DNA of 64,000 nucleotides, taken from Clostridia bacterium. Its GTDB lineage: Bacteria; Bacillota; Clostridia; Oscillospirales; CAG-272. The position numbers and the translations under genes were made by a program. Within the stretch, counting starts at the first letter, position 1; each line of letters opens with the position of its first letter. The notes beneath the pieces are model-generated. The model was given only the letters and a program-made list of their open reading frames with translations. It made no database searches and had not been told where the DNA came from. The DNA is taken from positions 1 to 64,000 of the forward strand of contig JAFVZL010000006.1 in NCBI GenBank assembly GCA_017508195.1, written 5' to 3'. Shown piece by piece: positions 1 to 8,522 of the stretch.

Positions 1-735
1 GACAGCGCAATAAGATTACCCGCACAGGCTCATCCTGACAGAGAATTTTCGAGAAAACACTTTAATTCCGAATACGGCAAGACCGAAAGCTGGGTAATTC
101 TCGGCGTACGCGAGGGCGCAAAGCTCTACTTCGGCTTCAAGGACGGAGTAAGCGAGGAGGATTTCCGCGCCGCCATAGCGGCAAGCGAGCATGACAAGGA
201 AGCGATGCAGGAGCTTATGGAGGTTATCACCCCGAAGGTAGGCGACGTCTACCTTGTTCCAGCCAAGACGATACACGCCATAGGTGCAGGTTGCCTGATC
301 CTGGAGGTTCAGGAGCCTACCGACTTTACGATTCAGCCCGAGCGCTGGTGCGGCGACTACCGCTTGAGCGACGAGCAGATGTACTTAGGACTCAGCCTCG
401 ACGATGCGGTGGATTGCTTTAAGCTTGGAACGTCGTCATCGCCGCGTATCGAGCCTGCGGTCGTAGCAAGCGATAGCGGACTCAGGAAGGAGAGCCTTAT
501 CGGCAAAAAGCACACTCCGTGCTTTGAGATAAACCGCATACTGCTCGACGGAGCAAGCTATACCCTTTCGGTCGATGACAGCTACGCCGTATATATCGTA
601 ACCGATGGCTGTGCTACTCTGACAGGAGAGGGCTACGAGAGATCTCTTCGCCGCGGCGACTACTTCTTTATGCCGTATTCGGCTATGGGTAAATATTCCG
701 TCTCTGGAAACGCCACGCTCGTCGAGTGCTATTAA
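1..735 (+). CDS. manA: Mannose-6-phosphate isomerase, 5'-truncated
   Basis: The reading frame is open from base 1, so the start lies outside the window. The visible 244 codons begin with the type I mannose-6-phosphate isomerase metal-site region: a Q-A-H-P-D stretch followed by Y-G-K-T-E-S-W, which contains the zinc-binding Gln and His. A second cupin-like half ends at the stop at 735. The enzyme interconverts mannose-6-phosphate and fructose-6-phosphate in the cytoplasm. It lies 120 bp upstream of the A1/B1 carbohydrate pair on the same strand, so it may share a transcript with them. The short, firmicute-type two-cupin form is likely. Family assignment is solid; the length cannot be judged. 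Confidence 0.88.
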   Translation, partial: DSAIRLPAQAHPDREFSRKHFNSEYGKTESWVILGVREGAKLYFGFKDGVSEEDFRAAIAASEHDKEAMQELMEVITPKVGDVYLVPAKTIHAIGAGCLILEVQEPTDFTIQPERWCGDYRLSDEQMYLGLSLDDAVDCFKLGTSSSPRIEPAVVASDSGLRKESLIGKKHTPCFEINRILLDGASYTLSVDDSYAVYIVTDGCATLTGEGYERSLRRGDYFFMPYSAMGKYSVSGNATLVECY

Positions 736-855
736 AGGCGCAACGCGAAAAAATTCTCATCTTCGCGCGTTCACGTTAGCGGCTCCACGCCGGAATGATA
801 TACCGAAAAACAAAAATAAAACTACGCATCTTTTCTCAGGAAAAGGAGATAAACA

Positions 856-2208
856 ATGAAGCATTTAATTTACAACCGCTATCCGCTCGGAAACAAGCGC
901 TTTAAGTGGCGCCAGCAGAACTACGTGCTCTCGAACTTCGCAGCTATCGGCTCTGTCGTTTTGGGAGATCCCACCGAGGTTCTCGACAAAAACATCGCCT
1001 CCTTAAAGGAGGCGGGATTCACCATGACAGAGCTCGGTTGGGCATGTCACGAGGGAGCATGGGCTGCCGTTGAGGCGTGCGAAAAGCACGGTCTCGATCT
1101 CATATTCCAGGATATGAGCATTATGGGCGGCATGCAGCATAATTGCATTGAAAACAAGGTATCGTTCGAGGTCGTGAAGGATCTCGTCGGTAAGCTTAAG
1201 GACAAAAAGCACACCATTGGCTACTACGTATGGGACGAGCCCAACACAATGGAGCAGTTTACCGAGGCTCGCCGTCAGATGGATATGCTCGAGGAGCTCT
1301 CCCCGGAGTCTCTTTTGTTCACGGTTGGACTCCCGCATTACAACAGCGGAGGCGAAGACCGTAAGGGACTGACCTGGGATAAAGGAAATTTCGCCACGTT
1401 CGTTGACGATTTTATCCGTGAGATGGATCCCCCCGTTCTTTCCTTCGACTACTATCCCGTAGGAAATTATTTCAACGCCTGGGGCGATCGCCGATATAAT
1501 TACGAAAACCAGATGGACGACACCTATATGTGGCTCGACCTCGCCCTTTACAGAAGAAAGGGTCTTGAGGCAGGTCTTCCCCTCTGGTTCTACTATCAAG
1601 GCTGTCAGCTCTATAGGAGCGAAGACGTGGATAAGTTCATCTTCCCGATGGTGCGCGTATGTATGTACGCAGGCGCTCTCTATGGCGCAAAGGGTCTTCA
1701 GCACTATCAGGCCTGCGATCGCGACGACATTTCGGTAGTTAACCCTAAGGGTGAGCGCGGACGCTTCTTCGAGGATCAGAAGGCTATACATAAGGAGTTC
1801 GCGGCGCTCGGCAACACTCTTATGGCTCTCGAATCCAAGCTTGTTTACCACTCCTCCGATCTTCTCCCCGGCGACAAGCTCATGGCCGAGTGGTGCGACA
1901 GCATCAAGGATTCCACAATCTTCACCGATCTCCCCAAGAGAACCTCCGTCGGCGAGTTTGCCGATGCTTACGGTAACAAGTATATCATGGTTCTCAACCG
2001 TGACTACGAGAAGGAGCTCGACTGTGTTCTTGAGCTTCAGCGTAGCTTCAGAGTATATGAGGTGAGCCGTGTTGACGGACATCAGAACGTAATCCACGAC
2101 GCAACCACTACCCTTCCTATTAAGCTCGCTCCCGGTGATGCTGTTCTCCTCCGTGTACAGAATTCCGATGACGAGGCATTCACCTGCGAATACAAGCTTG
2201 CAGAATAA
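856..2208 (+). CDS. Unknown TIM-barrel-like protein A1 (putative glycoside hydrolase)
   Basis: A 450-residue protein with no signal peptide, starting at an ATG 8 bases after AAGGAG. I do not recognise a named family. Visible features are an early W-A-C-H-E-G stretch, then Y-Y-V-W-D-E-P (W126, D127, E128), which resembles the acid/base end of strand 4 in clan GH-A glycosidases. A later D-Y-Y-P-V-G-N-Y-F run and an aromatic-rich L-W-F-Y-Y-Q-G segment follow, and the C-terminal 80 residues look like a small beta domain. A paralogue of the same length, about three quarters identical by eye, is at 46694-48046. Both are followed by a heparinase II/III-like gene, so a cytoplasmic role in breaking down an imported oligosaccharide is inferred, not shown. 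Confidence 0.6.
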   Translation: MKHLIYNRYPLGNKRFKWRQQNYVLSNFAAIGSVVLGDPTEVLDKNIASLKEAGFTMTELGWACHEGAWAAVEACEKHGLDLIFQDMSIMGGMQHNCIENKVSFEVVKDLVGKLKDKKHTIGYYVWDEPNTMEQFTEARRQMDMLEELSPESLLFTVGLPHYNSGGEDRKGLTWDKGNFATFVDDFIREMDPPVLSFDYYPVGNYFNAWGDRRYNYENQMDDTYMWLDLALYRRKGLEAGLPLWFYYQGCQLYRSEDVDKFIFPMVRVCMYAGALYGAKGLQHYQACDRDDISVVNPKGERGRFFEDQKAIHKEFAALGNTLMALESKLVYHSSDLLPGDKLMAEWCDSIKDSTIFTDLPKRTSVGEFADAYGNKYIMVLNRDYEKELDCVLELQRSFRVYEVSRVDGHQNVIHDATTTLPIKLAPGDAVLLRVQNSDDEAFTCEYKLAE

Positions 2209-2244
2209 TTAAACAAACCCGGCGCTTGGCGCACTAGATAACTC

Positions 2245-2275
2245 AACGCCGTTTTGAATTTCAAAGCGGCGTTTT
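2245..2275 (+). terminator. Hairpin with T-run between A1 and B1
   Basis: AACGCCG pairs with CGGCGTT and the stem extends inwards through a UUUGA/UCAAA segment; the right arm runs into TTTTT. It ends 13 bases before the B1 start codon. It looks like an intrinsic terminator or attenuator that would lower B1 expression relative to A1. The paralogous pair also carries a hairpin between its two genes. Confidence 0.65.
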
Positions 2276-2288
2276 TCAGAGGTGCTTT

Positions 2289-3956
2289 ATGAATTTACTT
2301 GGAAAATTAACAGACCCCGCCTTCTGGCAAGAGGTCAGAGAAAAGGATTGCTACAAGAATTTCCGTGACAAATATATTCAAAGATGGGAGGAGGAATGCG
2401 AGAATACGCCTCCAAACACCTTGCGTTATACCGACTGGCTTGAATTCTGGAGAACGGGAAAGCGAATAGAATTCAACTATTTCCAGGCAAGGCAGCAGCT
2501 ACTCGCTTCTACCTTCTTATCTCTGATATATCCAGAAGAACAGAAATATATTGACAGAGTACATAACCAGCTTTTCGTTATCACAAACGAATTCAGCTGG
2601 TGTCTGCCTGCTCACTACGGTAAGCCTACCGAGGGAAACCGACTCAATATTGATCTTTTCGCAGCCGAGACGGGTATTGGGCTCGCTGAGGTCTATACTA
2701 TGCTAGAGGACAGACTCGATGACTTTATAAAGATGAGAGTCAGAGAAGAGATCGAACGAAGAATAGTCAACTCTATGGCGGCTACCCCGAAATTCATCTT
2801 TGAGGATATGTCGAACAACTGGTCGAGCGTTTGCGGAGCTTCTGTTGCAGGAGCGATAATGCTTATGTTCCCCGAAAGATTCGAGGAATTCAAGCCGAGA
2901 ATTGACAAGGCTATGGAAGTGTTCCTCTCCGGCTACCGTGATGACGGCGTATGCCTTGAGGGAGCTACGTATTGGGTATATGGCTTCGGCTTCTTCTGTA
3001 TTTACGCAGATATGCTCGAAAAGTTCTACGGCAAAAAATGCGAATACTTTGAAAGAGCGAAGGTCAAAAACATAGCCACCTTCATGCAAAAAACATTCCT
3101 TTCGGGTAAGGCTTGTGTCAGCTTCTCGGATGCGGGAAGGACGGGCAGCTTCAACGTCGGATTTCTTCATTTCCTCAAAAAGAAGTATCCCGATGATATT
3201 ATCCTCTTAAAATCCGAATTTTCGACCACTCGCGAGGGTACGGCAAGCATGGCAAAGTCGGTACTCACCATTATGAACTTTGACGAACAGATGTACTACA
3301 ATCCCGAGGATGCAAGCGTAGATCTCACATACTATGCGCCCGAATCCGAATGGCTGATAAGGCGTCTTCCCCTCTTCGGCTTTGCGGCGAAGGGCGGAAA
3401 CAACAAAGAGCCTCACAATCATAACGACATAGGCTCCTTCATCTTTGCAAAAGACGGCGAGCAGATGCTCGTGGATCTCGGTCCCGGCGCATATACAAAG
3501 CAGTATTTCAGCGGCGAGAGATATAAGACATTCCAGGCGTGCTCGAGAAGTCATAGCGTACCGATCATCAACGGAATTTATCAGACCAACGGTCCGACCT
3601 TCAAGGCGAAAGACGTATCCTTTGACGGAACCGTATTCACAATGGATATTGCAGGGGCTTATAACGTGCCCGAGCTCAAATCCCTTGTGAGAAGGTTCAC
3701 CATTCTTAACGACGGTATTGAGCTTTCAGATACCGTGGATTATGAGGGCGGGGGTACGGTGACGGAGAGATTCGCCACTCTCTATGAGCCTGTAATAAGA
3801 GACGGCGAGATCGACGTCGGCACAGCCGTAATCTATTATGACAAGACAGCTTTCACGCCCTATATAGTCGAAGAGCAGCTCTCAAAAGCCACCTGCTATC
3901 TGATAAACTTCGATCTTTCGAACGGTGAGAAGGAATTCAAGATGACTGTTAAATAA
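2289..3956 (+). CDS. Heparinase II/III-family protein B1
   Basis: A 555-residue protein without a signal peptide. Residues 1-330 are helix-rich, with the S-N-N-W segment seen in the alpha/alpha-toroid of heparinase II/III-type lyases. From about residue 365 comes the C-terminal beta-sandwich signature E-P-H-N-H-N-D-I-G-S-F (H376, H378), then D-L-G-P-G-A-Y and S-R-S-H-S-V-P-I-I-N-G. Known members (PL12, PL15, PL17, PL21 and relatives) cleave uronate-containing polysaccharides by beta-elimination. The substrate here is unknown. Start ATG follows CAGAGGTG. It is paired with A1 and is a paralogue of B2 (48126-49796), which sits in the rhamnose locus, so a rhamnose- and uronate-containing oligosaccharide is a reasonable guess. 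Cytoplasmic location is implied. Confidence 0.82.
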   Translation: MNLLGKLTDPAFWQEVREKDCYKNFRDKYIQRWEEECENTPPNTLRYTDWLEFWRTGKRIEFNYFQARQQLLASTFLSLIYPEEQKYIDRVHNQLFVITNEFSWCLPAHYGKPTEGNRLNIDLFAAETGIGLAEVYTMLEDRLDDFIKMRVREEIERRIVNSMAATPKFIFEDMSNNWSSVCGASVAGAIMLMFPERFEEFKPRIDKAMEVFLSGYRDDGVCLEGATYWVYGFGFFCIYADMLEKFYGKKCEYFERAKVKNIATFMQKTFLSGKACVSFSDAGRTGSFNVGFLHFLKKKYPDDIILLKSEFSTTREGTASMAKSVLTIMNFDEQMYYNPEDASVDLTYYAPESEWLIRRLPLFGFAAKGGNNKEPHNHNDIGSFIFAKDGEQMLVDLGPGAYTKQYFSGERYKTFQACSRSHSVPIINGIYQTNGPTFKAKDVSFDGTVFTMDIAGAYNVPELKSLVRRFTILNDGIELSDTVDYEGGGTVTERFATLYEPVIRDGEIDVGTAVIYYDKTAFTPYIVEEQLSKATCYLINFDLSNGEKEFKMTVK

Positions 3957-4010
3957 AAGAAAAAAGGAGAAATCGCTTGAACTGAACCCCTAAAAACGGA
4001 CATTGAAATA

Positions 4011-4060
4011 AAAAAGACCTCTTGTGGTAGAATAGAAATATCTACCGCAGGAGGTTTTTT
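4011..4060. terminator. Bidirectional terminator between B1 and the esterase
   Basis: A long hairpin with arms around GACCTCTTGTGGTAGA and TCTACCGCAGGAGGT, flanked by A5 on the left and T6 on the right. It lies between two convergent genes and can end transcription from both. Confidence 0.85.
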
Positions 4061-4092
4061 GTAAGGCTCCTCGCCCTATATTAAATTCGTGC

Positions 4093-4761
4093 TTATCCGT
4101 AATTTTCTCCGGAATATCCATCATCTTTGTTTTCTTCGTGATGAAGAGTGTGGCTAAGAAGCCAATCGTAGTGCTCCTCGGTGGCATAAACGGTCATCCA
4201 GCAGCTGTGCTTAAGATCGGGATAGAGGATAAGCTCTGCGTGACCGCCAAAGCGGTTAAGCGCTTTAACCATCTCGAGGCTCTCGATGGGATCAACAACG
4301 TCGTCGAGAAGACCGTGGAAGGTGCGAACGGGCACGTTCTTAAGCCTTTTGGTAAACGCGGGAATGCCGCCGCCGCAGATAGGCATAATGGCGGCGAACC
4401 ACTCGGGCCTGAGCATCGCAAGCTCCCACGTGCCGTAGCCGCCCATGCTGACTCCGGTGAGATAAACTCTATCGGTGTCTATATAGGGGCGAGAGCGGAG
4501 CTCGGATAGCCAATCGATAACCGACTCCATGATCTCGTTCCAGTCGCGTCCGTGGCAAAGAGGGACTGCGAAGACGTAGCCCTTGTACTGATGCGCTCTG
4601 ATCCTCACTGTGCAGGGGTTGCGCCTTAAAACATCTATATCCATTCCTAGCGTTCCTGCTCCGTGGAGATTGATTACAAGAGGATATTTCTTGCCCTCCT
4701 CAAAGTTCTCGGGAAGATAGAACAAATATTTTAAATTATTGTGCTGATACACGTCAAGCAT
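4093..4761 (-). CDS. Alpha/beta-hydrolase esterase (PHB depolymerase/feruloyl-esterase-like)
   Basis: A 222-residue cytoplasmic hydrolase. After a short N-terminal region it has the oxyanion segment N-L-H-G-A-G, the nucleophile elbow G-V-S-M-G-G-Y-G-T-W (S105), an aspartate in H-G-L-L-D-D-V-V-D-P (D153 or D154) and a histidine in D-L-K-H-S-C-W (H185). These form the expected Ser-Asp-His triad of the prolyl-oligopeptidase/esterase-D-like group, many of which remove acyl groups from plant-polysaccharide fragments. The ATG is 8 bases after AAGGAG. It is convergent with B1. Being beside glycan-degrading genes, deacylation of an oligosaccharide is likely, but the substrate cannot be read from sequence. 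Confidence 0.8.
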   Translation of the reverse strand: MLDVYQHNNLKYLFYLPENFEEGKKYPLVINLHGAGTLGMDIDVLRRNPCTVRIRAHQYKGYVFAVPLCHGRDWNEIMESVIDWLSELRSRPYIDTDRVYLTGVSMGGYGTWELAMLRPEWFAAIMPICGGGIPAFTKRLKNVPVRTFHGLLDDVVDPIESLEMVKALNRFGGHAELILYPDLKHSCWMTVYATEEHYDWLLSHTLHHEENKDDGYSGENYG

Positions 4762-5321
4762 ACTGCTTCTCCTTATATTATTGCAGAGTAATATTATATC
4801 GGTTTCTTCGCCCTGTTAAGCAACAAACCATTTTTGTAAAAGCGGTGAGCGCTAAAAGCGCGCTCTCTTCGCTACCCGAAGGTGTTTTGCGTATATATTA
4901 TACTACTTATTTCCGGCAAAGTAAAGCGCTTTTAGAGATGTTTACTATTTTTAGGTAGGAAGAGGGCGAAAGCTTACAGCCTTTACTTTACCGAGGGAAA
5001 CGGCTTAACAAAATTAAAGCACTCTGCTTCTGCGGAGTGCTTTTTTCTTTTACTTATGTAGCGCCTAGCTACCATCTTCCCTCTCCTCTGTCCTTTGTAT
5101 ATACGATTTAACCTCCATAAGCAAAGTGTTTTTCTGCGACCAATATATAGCCCGACCGCCCTTTTCCCTCGCTCGCTGCTTTAATATTCGGGACAACTCC
5201 ATTCAATACCGCCTCTCTCATGCTCTACCCACCGGCAAGAGATCTGCAAAACAGCTTTCGAGCAATGAAATTCATCCCGGTATGAATATACCGACAGTTT
5301 TCGATTCATTTCTCTGTACGA
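4762..5321. other. Intergenic region with an orphan terminator and a possible small RNA
   Basis: This 560-bp gap has no convincing coding frame. It contains TAAAGCGCTTTTA (4922-4934), a near-perfect palindrome of the CcpA/LacI-operator type, and a strong plus-strand terminator at 5018-5047 with no plus-strand gene upstream of it. A TATATTATACT stretch at about 4892-4902 could supply a -10 element. A short non-coding RNA of roughly 120-150 nt ending at the terminator is possible. The part from 5048 to 5321 shows nothing recognisable. Confidence 0.3.
5018..5047 (+). terminator. Orphan intrinsic terminator
   Basis: AGCACTCTGC, loop TTCT, GCGGAGTGCT, then a run of T. No plus-strand gene lies between it and base 3956, which has its own terminator. 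Confidence 0.8.
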
Positions 5322-7001
5322 TTATATCATAAATAATTCAATTGTGACGGTAAGATCGTTTCGGTTTTCCGCAAGATACGTGTGATAGTACCCGTTACGA
5401 TTAGCGGCAAGCCGATTCAAATTCGTGATGGTTCCGTTTGAGGTATATTTACAAATCCATTGATCATATGCAACCGTCAGCGAATGCCGGTCAACAGAAA
5501 TCTCTGTATTCTTTTCACCGTCAAACGCAAAGACCGGCAAGGCAAACCCAAGTATGCCTTCCCCTTCGACGTTAACCTTTACACCGTTCTCGTCAAGCGC
5601 GTACATCTCTTTTACCGTTTTTTCGTTGGGGAAATGGCAAACGAGGGTCGCGGAAGCTCTTGTTTTTGTTACATCGCATACGGATATTTCGTAGCGATTC
5701 TCCGCGCCGAGCAACCATTCGCCGTTCACACAGATAGCGGAGCAAAGGGAAAGTGGAACGGGTGTTTTTATATCCACAAAATATTTCGGATCTGCGGGGC
5801 ATGGAGAGGACAGGCATAATGCGGAAGGTGCACCCTCTCTTTGAACTCTGCCTAGTCCGTTTGCGTCGTAGTGCGGGTCTGCGTCAAGATCAAATTCCAA
5901 GGCGTAACCGCAACTCCTTAAGAAAAGCTTGTGAAAAGAAGCGGAAGTCTGAAACGCCACGAGATCACAAGTCGAAGTAAGCGAAGCCGGTATAGAATCA
6001 TCGCAAACAAGGTAGGCTACATAGAGATTGGAAGCCGCTGTGATCATGTATTTGTCGAAGTATGCATAATCCTCACATCCGTATTTCGTTTCAGTCGGGA
6101 ATCTGTTTTTGATATGTCGGATGGGCCGCTTGTCTAGCCAGGATTCAGTGACATCTAACGCTCGGATAACGGCAGCCTTGAAGGTCATCGCGAGATTGTT
6201 GTTCCCCTCCCTTGCATATCGTTGTGCCTCGTATTCAAATAAAAGCATCATCCACGCTTCGTTGTGCAAAAACTGGTTGCTTCTGCCACCGAAAGGTATT
6301 TCTCCGGTCGAGGATTGCATCTTCAAGGTCAAAATTCCCGATCGCTTCAGCAGATTATCAATCTGTTGATAATATTTTCCGCGATAACCAAGGTGAAGCA
6401 TCAACGCTAACAGCCCGCGGGAACAGAAGTCGTACACAATGGGCTGATGAATCGGTTCCTGATAATGGTCACAATACATTCCGTTCTCATCAAACCACTT
6501 TAACTGACAGGAAATCTGGCGATCCACGAACTCGGGATTTCCTCCAAGTCCGAAATGGATCCTCGCGTACTCGCTTGCCGCACCGAACAGAGCCCAGTTC
6601 GTTATGCAGTCGGTTTCACTCTTAACGATCCTATCGTAGCATTCCTCGGCAATTATCTCGGAAATCTTCTTTTTCCATCGCGAGATAGTCTCATATTCAA
6701 TAACCTTCGCACTCTCCACCTCTATAATGCAGCATACGATCTCCCTTACCGAAAATTCGTTTGCTGCGTGGACGCCGGGGCGCAAAAACGTGTCGCAGCA
6801 GACGTCCATCATTTCTATGAAGATCGGCAAAAGATCAATTCGCCTTTCGTGAGCCAGAAGGATACCTATATTAGCGGTAAGTCTTGGAAATCCGTGCTCG
6901 GTAAGTCCGTTCGTTTTGACGTCATCCAAATAACGCAAAATATGCTCGTCAGTGTATGCCATAAGAGCTTTTTCCATCAATTCAATATATATTTCTTTCA
7001 T
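5322..7001 (-). CDS. Putative alpha/alpha-toroid protein (heparinase-like), function unknown
   Basis: A 559-residue protein with no signal peptide; the ATG follows AAGGGGGATCCG. I do not recognise a specific family. The first ~350 residues are helical, with many aromatic and small residues spaced as in alpha/alpha-toroid enzymes (for example a F-G-G-R-S-N-Q-F segment and a Y-G-C-E-D-Y-A-Y-F-D-K-Y-M segment). The last ~200 residues are beta-rich. This two-part design matches polysaccharide lyases and unsaturated-glycan hydrolases. It is the last gene of the minus-strand cluster that includes the ceramidase-like, GH67-like and DUF4838 genes. It does not carry the H-N-H-N-D motif of B1 and B2, so it is at best a distant relative. 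Confidence 0.55.
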   Translation of the reverse strand: MKEIYIELMEKALMAYTDEHILRYLDDVKTNGLTEHGFPRLTANIGILLAHERRIDLLPIFIEMMDVCCDTFLRPGVHAANEFSVREIVCCIIEVESAKVIEYETISRWKKKISEIIAEECYDRIVKSETDCITNWALFGAASEYARIHFGLGGNPEFVDRQISCQLKWFDENGMYCDHYQEPIHQPIVYDFCSRGLLALMLHLGYRGKYYQQIDNLLKRSGILTLKMQSSTGEIPFGGRSNQFLHNEAWMMLLFEYEAQRYAREGNNNLAMTFKAAVIRALDVTESWLDKRPIRHIKNRFPTETKYGCEDYAYFDKYMITAASNLYVAYLVCDDSIPASLTSTCDLVAFQTSASFHKLFLRSCGYALEFDLDADPHYDANGLGRVQREGAPSALCLSSPCPADPKYFVDIKTPVPLSLCSAICVNGEWLLGAENRYEISVCDVTKTRASATLVCHFPNEKTVKEMYALDENGVKVNVEGEGILGFALPVFAFDGEKNTEISVDRHSLTVAYDQWICKYTSNGTITNLNRLAANRNGYYHTYLAENRNDLTVTIELFMI

Positions 7002-7119
7002 CGGATCCCCCTTATACTATGGATTTCAAGCCTGTTCGGTCTTGCTTTATACATGACATAAATGCGATATCACAACACAAAAGAACCACAGCTTTAACCG
7101 CGCGATTTGCCTTACTTAA

Positions 7120-8388
7120 TCAACCGAGAAGAAGCGATCCTATTTCAGCTGCTCTTTCAACGAGCTTTCTGCCCGCACCCTTTTCATAGCAATTCGTGCC
7201 AAGAGTCGTTTCATACATATAGCTGTTTTCCACGAACAGCTCCTCCGACGGAATATACATTATACTTTGATCCGTATTTTCAACAACGATATTGTTATCA
7301 AACGGAGATCTCTCCTTAAGATCGAAGGTGTAGCTTGAGAATATCTCGCCGGGAAGCAGATAAATACAGGTGTTACCAATCTTCACGCCACTGACGCTAA
7401 CCTCCGCGGTATCACTCGTGACCGAGCTGTTGTAGTTCAGCATCCTTTGTACCCTGAAAGCATTTGGAAGATAGGAGAGTAATCTCATTGATTCTGCCTT
7501 AAGCGCCTCGTTATCAAGCTTTCTTCTCGTGAGCGTAACCGTATTTTTTATCATTTTGACACCGTCACCGACGGGCTTTGCATCAGCTATTGCCGAAAGT
7601 GCGCCCACTGCAAGCTTTTTACCAATCACGGTATAACAATTGAGCTCGGCGCTCGCGTCAGGATTGACGTGATTTATATTGCCGCATGGACCAACGAGGA
7701 ACAGGGTGACAAAGTCGGGGCCGTACACCTTCTTCAGCTCCTTGCTGATTATCGATGAGTAGTCGCCGCTATATCCGCCTCTGCCCACAGAGTCCTGATG
7801 ACTTGCAAAATTTACGATAGCGCCAATAGGGGTGCCTTCCCTTTCAACCATAAGTACGGAAACGGTCGGGTCAATCTTACCAATAGGACGCACGATATCA
7901 TCTCTTCCGCGTCCGTGTGTGATATACTTGCCGTCTGCCACCTCGTAATTACGTACGAACGAAACGTCGTCAACGATCGACGTGCCGAATTTTGCCGTCG
8001 CCTCACCAAGACGCTTATATGCGAGTATTACGGAGTCCGCAACCAGCTTAAAGAACACGACTTGGTACGCATCATCATCGCAGGTAGTATCTAATGCTCG
8101 AGACGAAATAGGCGCACCGGTGTGGGTGTGAGTTGCAGTCAGGGTGATTTTTTCAGCCGGTATACCGGTGTACTCAAAAACCCTCTTTGCAACGAAATCG
8201 GGCAGATCTTCGTGTACCAGACAGCAATCCATACTAACCATAGCGGCAAGCTCGCCATCCTCCTCAAAAACTACCGCCTTGACGTAAAGCCTGTCTAAAA
8301 CGTCCATAGCCGGCGTTGGCGAAGACTTACCGACAAATAATCCACCAAGAGGTGGGGTCACGTCACATTCATAAAAAGCTGCTCTCAT
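7120..8388 (-). CDS. Neutral/alkaline ceramidase-family amidase (N-terminal domain type)
   Basis: A 422-residue protein matching the N-terminal catalytic domain of the neutral/alkaline non-lysosomal ceramidase family. It has D-V-T-P-P near the N-terminus, T-A-T-H-T-H-T-G-A-P with the metal-binding histidines, and N-F-A-S-H-Q-D followed by Y-S-G-D-Y. True ceramidases are longer and have a C-terminal domain, which is absent here. Bacterial short forms are found in polysaccharide loci, where they may act on N-acyl or amide-linked sugars; no substrate is proven. The start is ATG at 8388, 8 bases after AGGAGG, in preference to a TTG two codons upstream. No signal peptide is seen, so it is probably cytoplasmic. 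Confidence 0.8.
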   Translation of the reverse strand: MRAAFYECDVTPPLGGLFVGKSSPTPAMDVLDRLYVKAVVFEEDGELAAMVSMDCCLVHEDLPDFVAKRVFEYTGIPAEKITLTATHTHTGAPISSRALDTTCDDDAYQVVFFKLVADSVILAYKRLGEATAKFGTSIVDDVSFVRNYEVADGKYITHGRGRDDIVRPIGKIDPTVSVLMVEREGTPIGAIVNFASHQDSVGRGGYSGDYSSIISKELKKVYGPDFVTLFLVGPCGNINHVNPDASAELNCYTVIGKKLAVGALSAIADAKPVGDGVKMIKNTVTLTRRKLDNEALKAESMRLLSYLPNAFRVQRMLNYNSSVTSDTAEVSVSGVKIGNTCIYLLPGEIFSSYTFDLKERSPFDNNIVVENTDQSIMYIPSEELFVENSYMYETTLGTNCYEKGAGRKLVERAAEIGSLLLG

Positions 8389-8522
8389 AAGCAATTCCTC
8401 CTAAAATGTATATTATTATTTACAATTCGTTGTTAAGATAGTCACCCGTATTAAAAACTACAGTGTTTTTCCGATTATCTCTCGTGCGAGCATACAGAAT
8501 TCAGGATGTTTAATCAGATCAT

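Noticed and set aside
1003..2097. A 364-codon open frame antisense to gene A1, with a similar one antisense to A2
   Set aside because: Its conservation only mirrors the conservation of the A paralogues on the other strand, and it has no plausible start signal.
4885..5047. The orphan-terminator region as SRP RNA, RNase P RNA or tmRNA
   Set aside because: None of the conserved blocks of these RNAs is present (no GGAA-tetraloop helix 8 of SRP, no tag frame).
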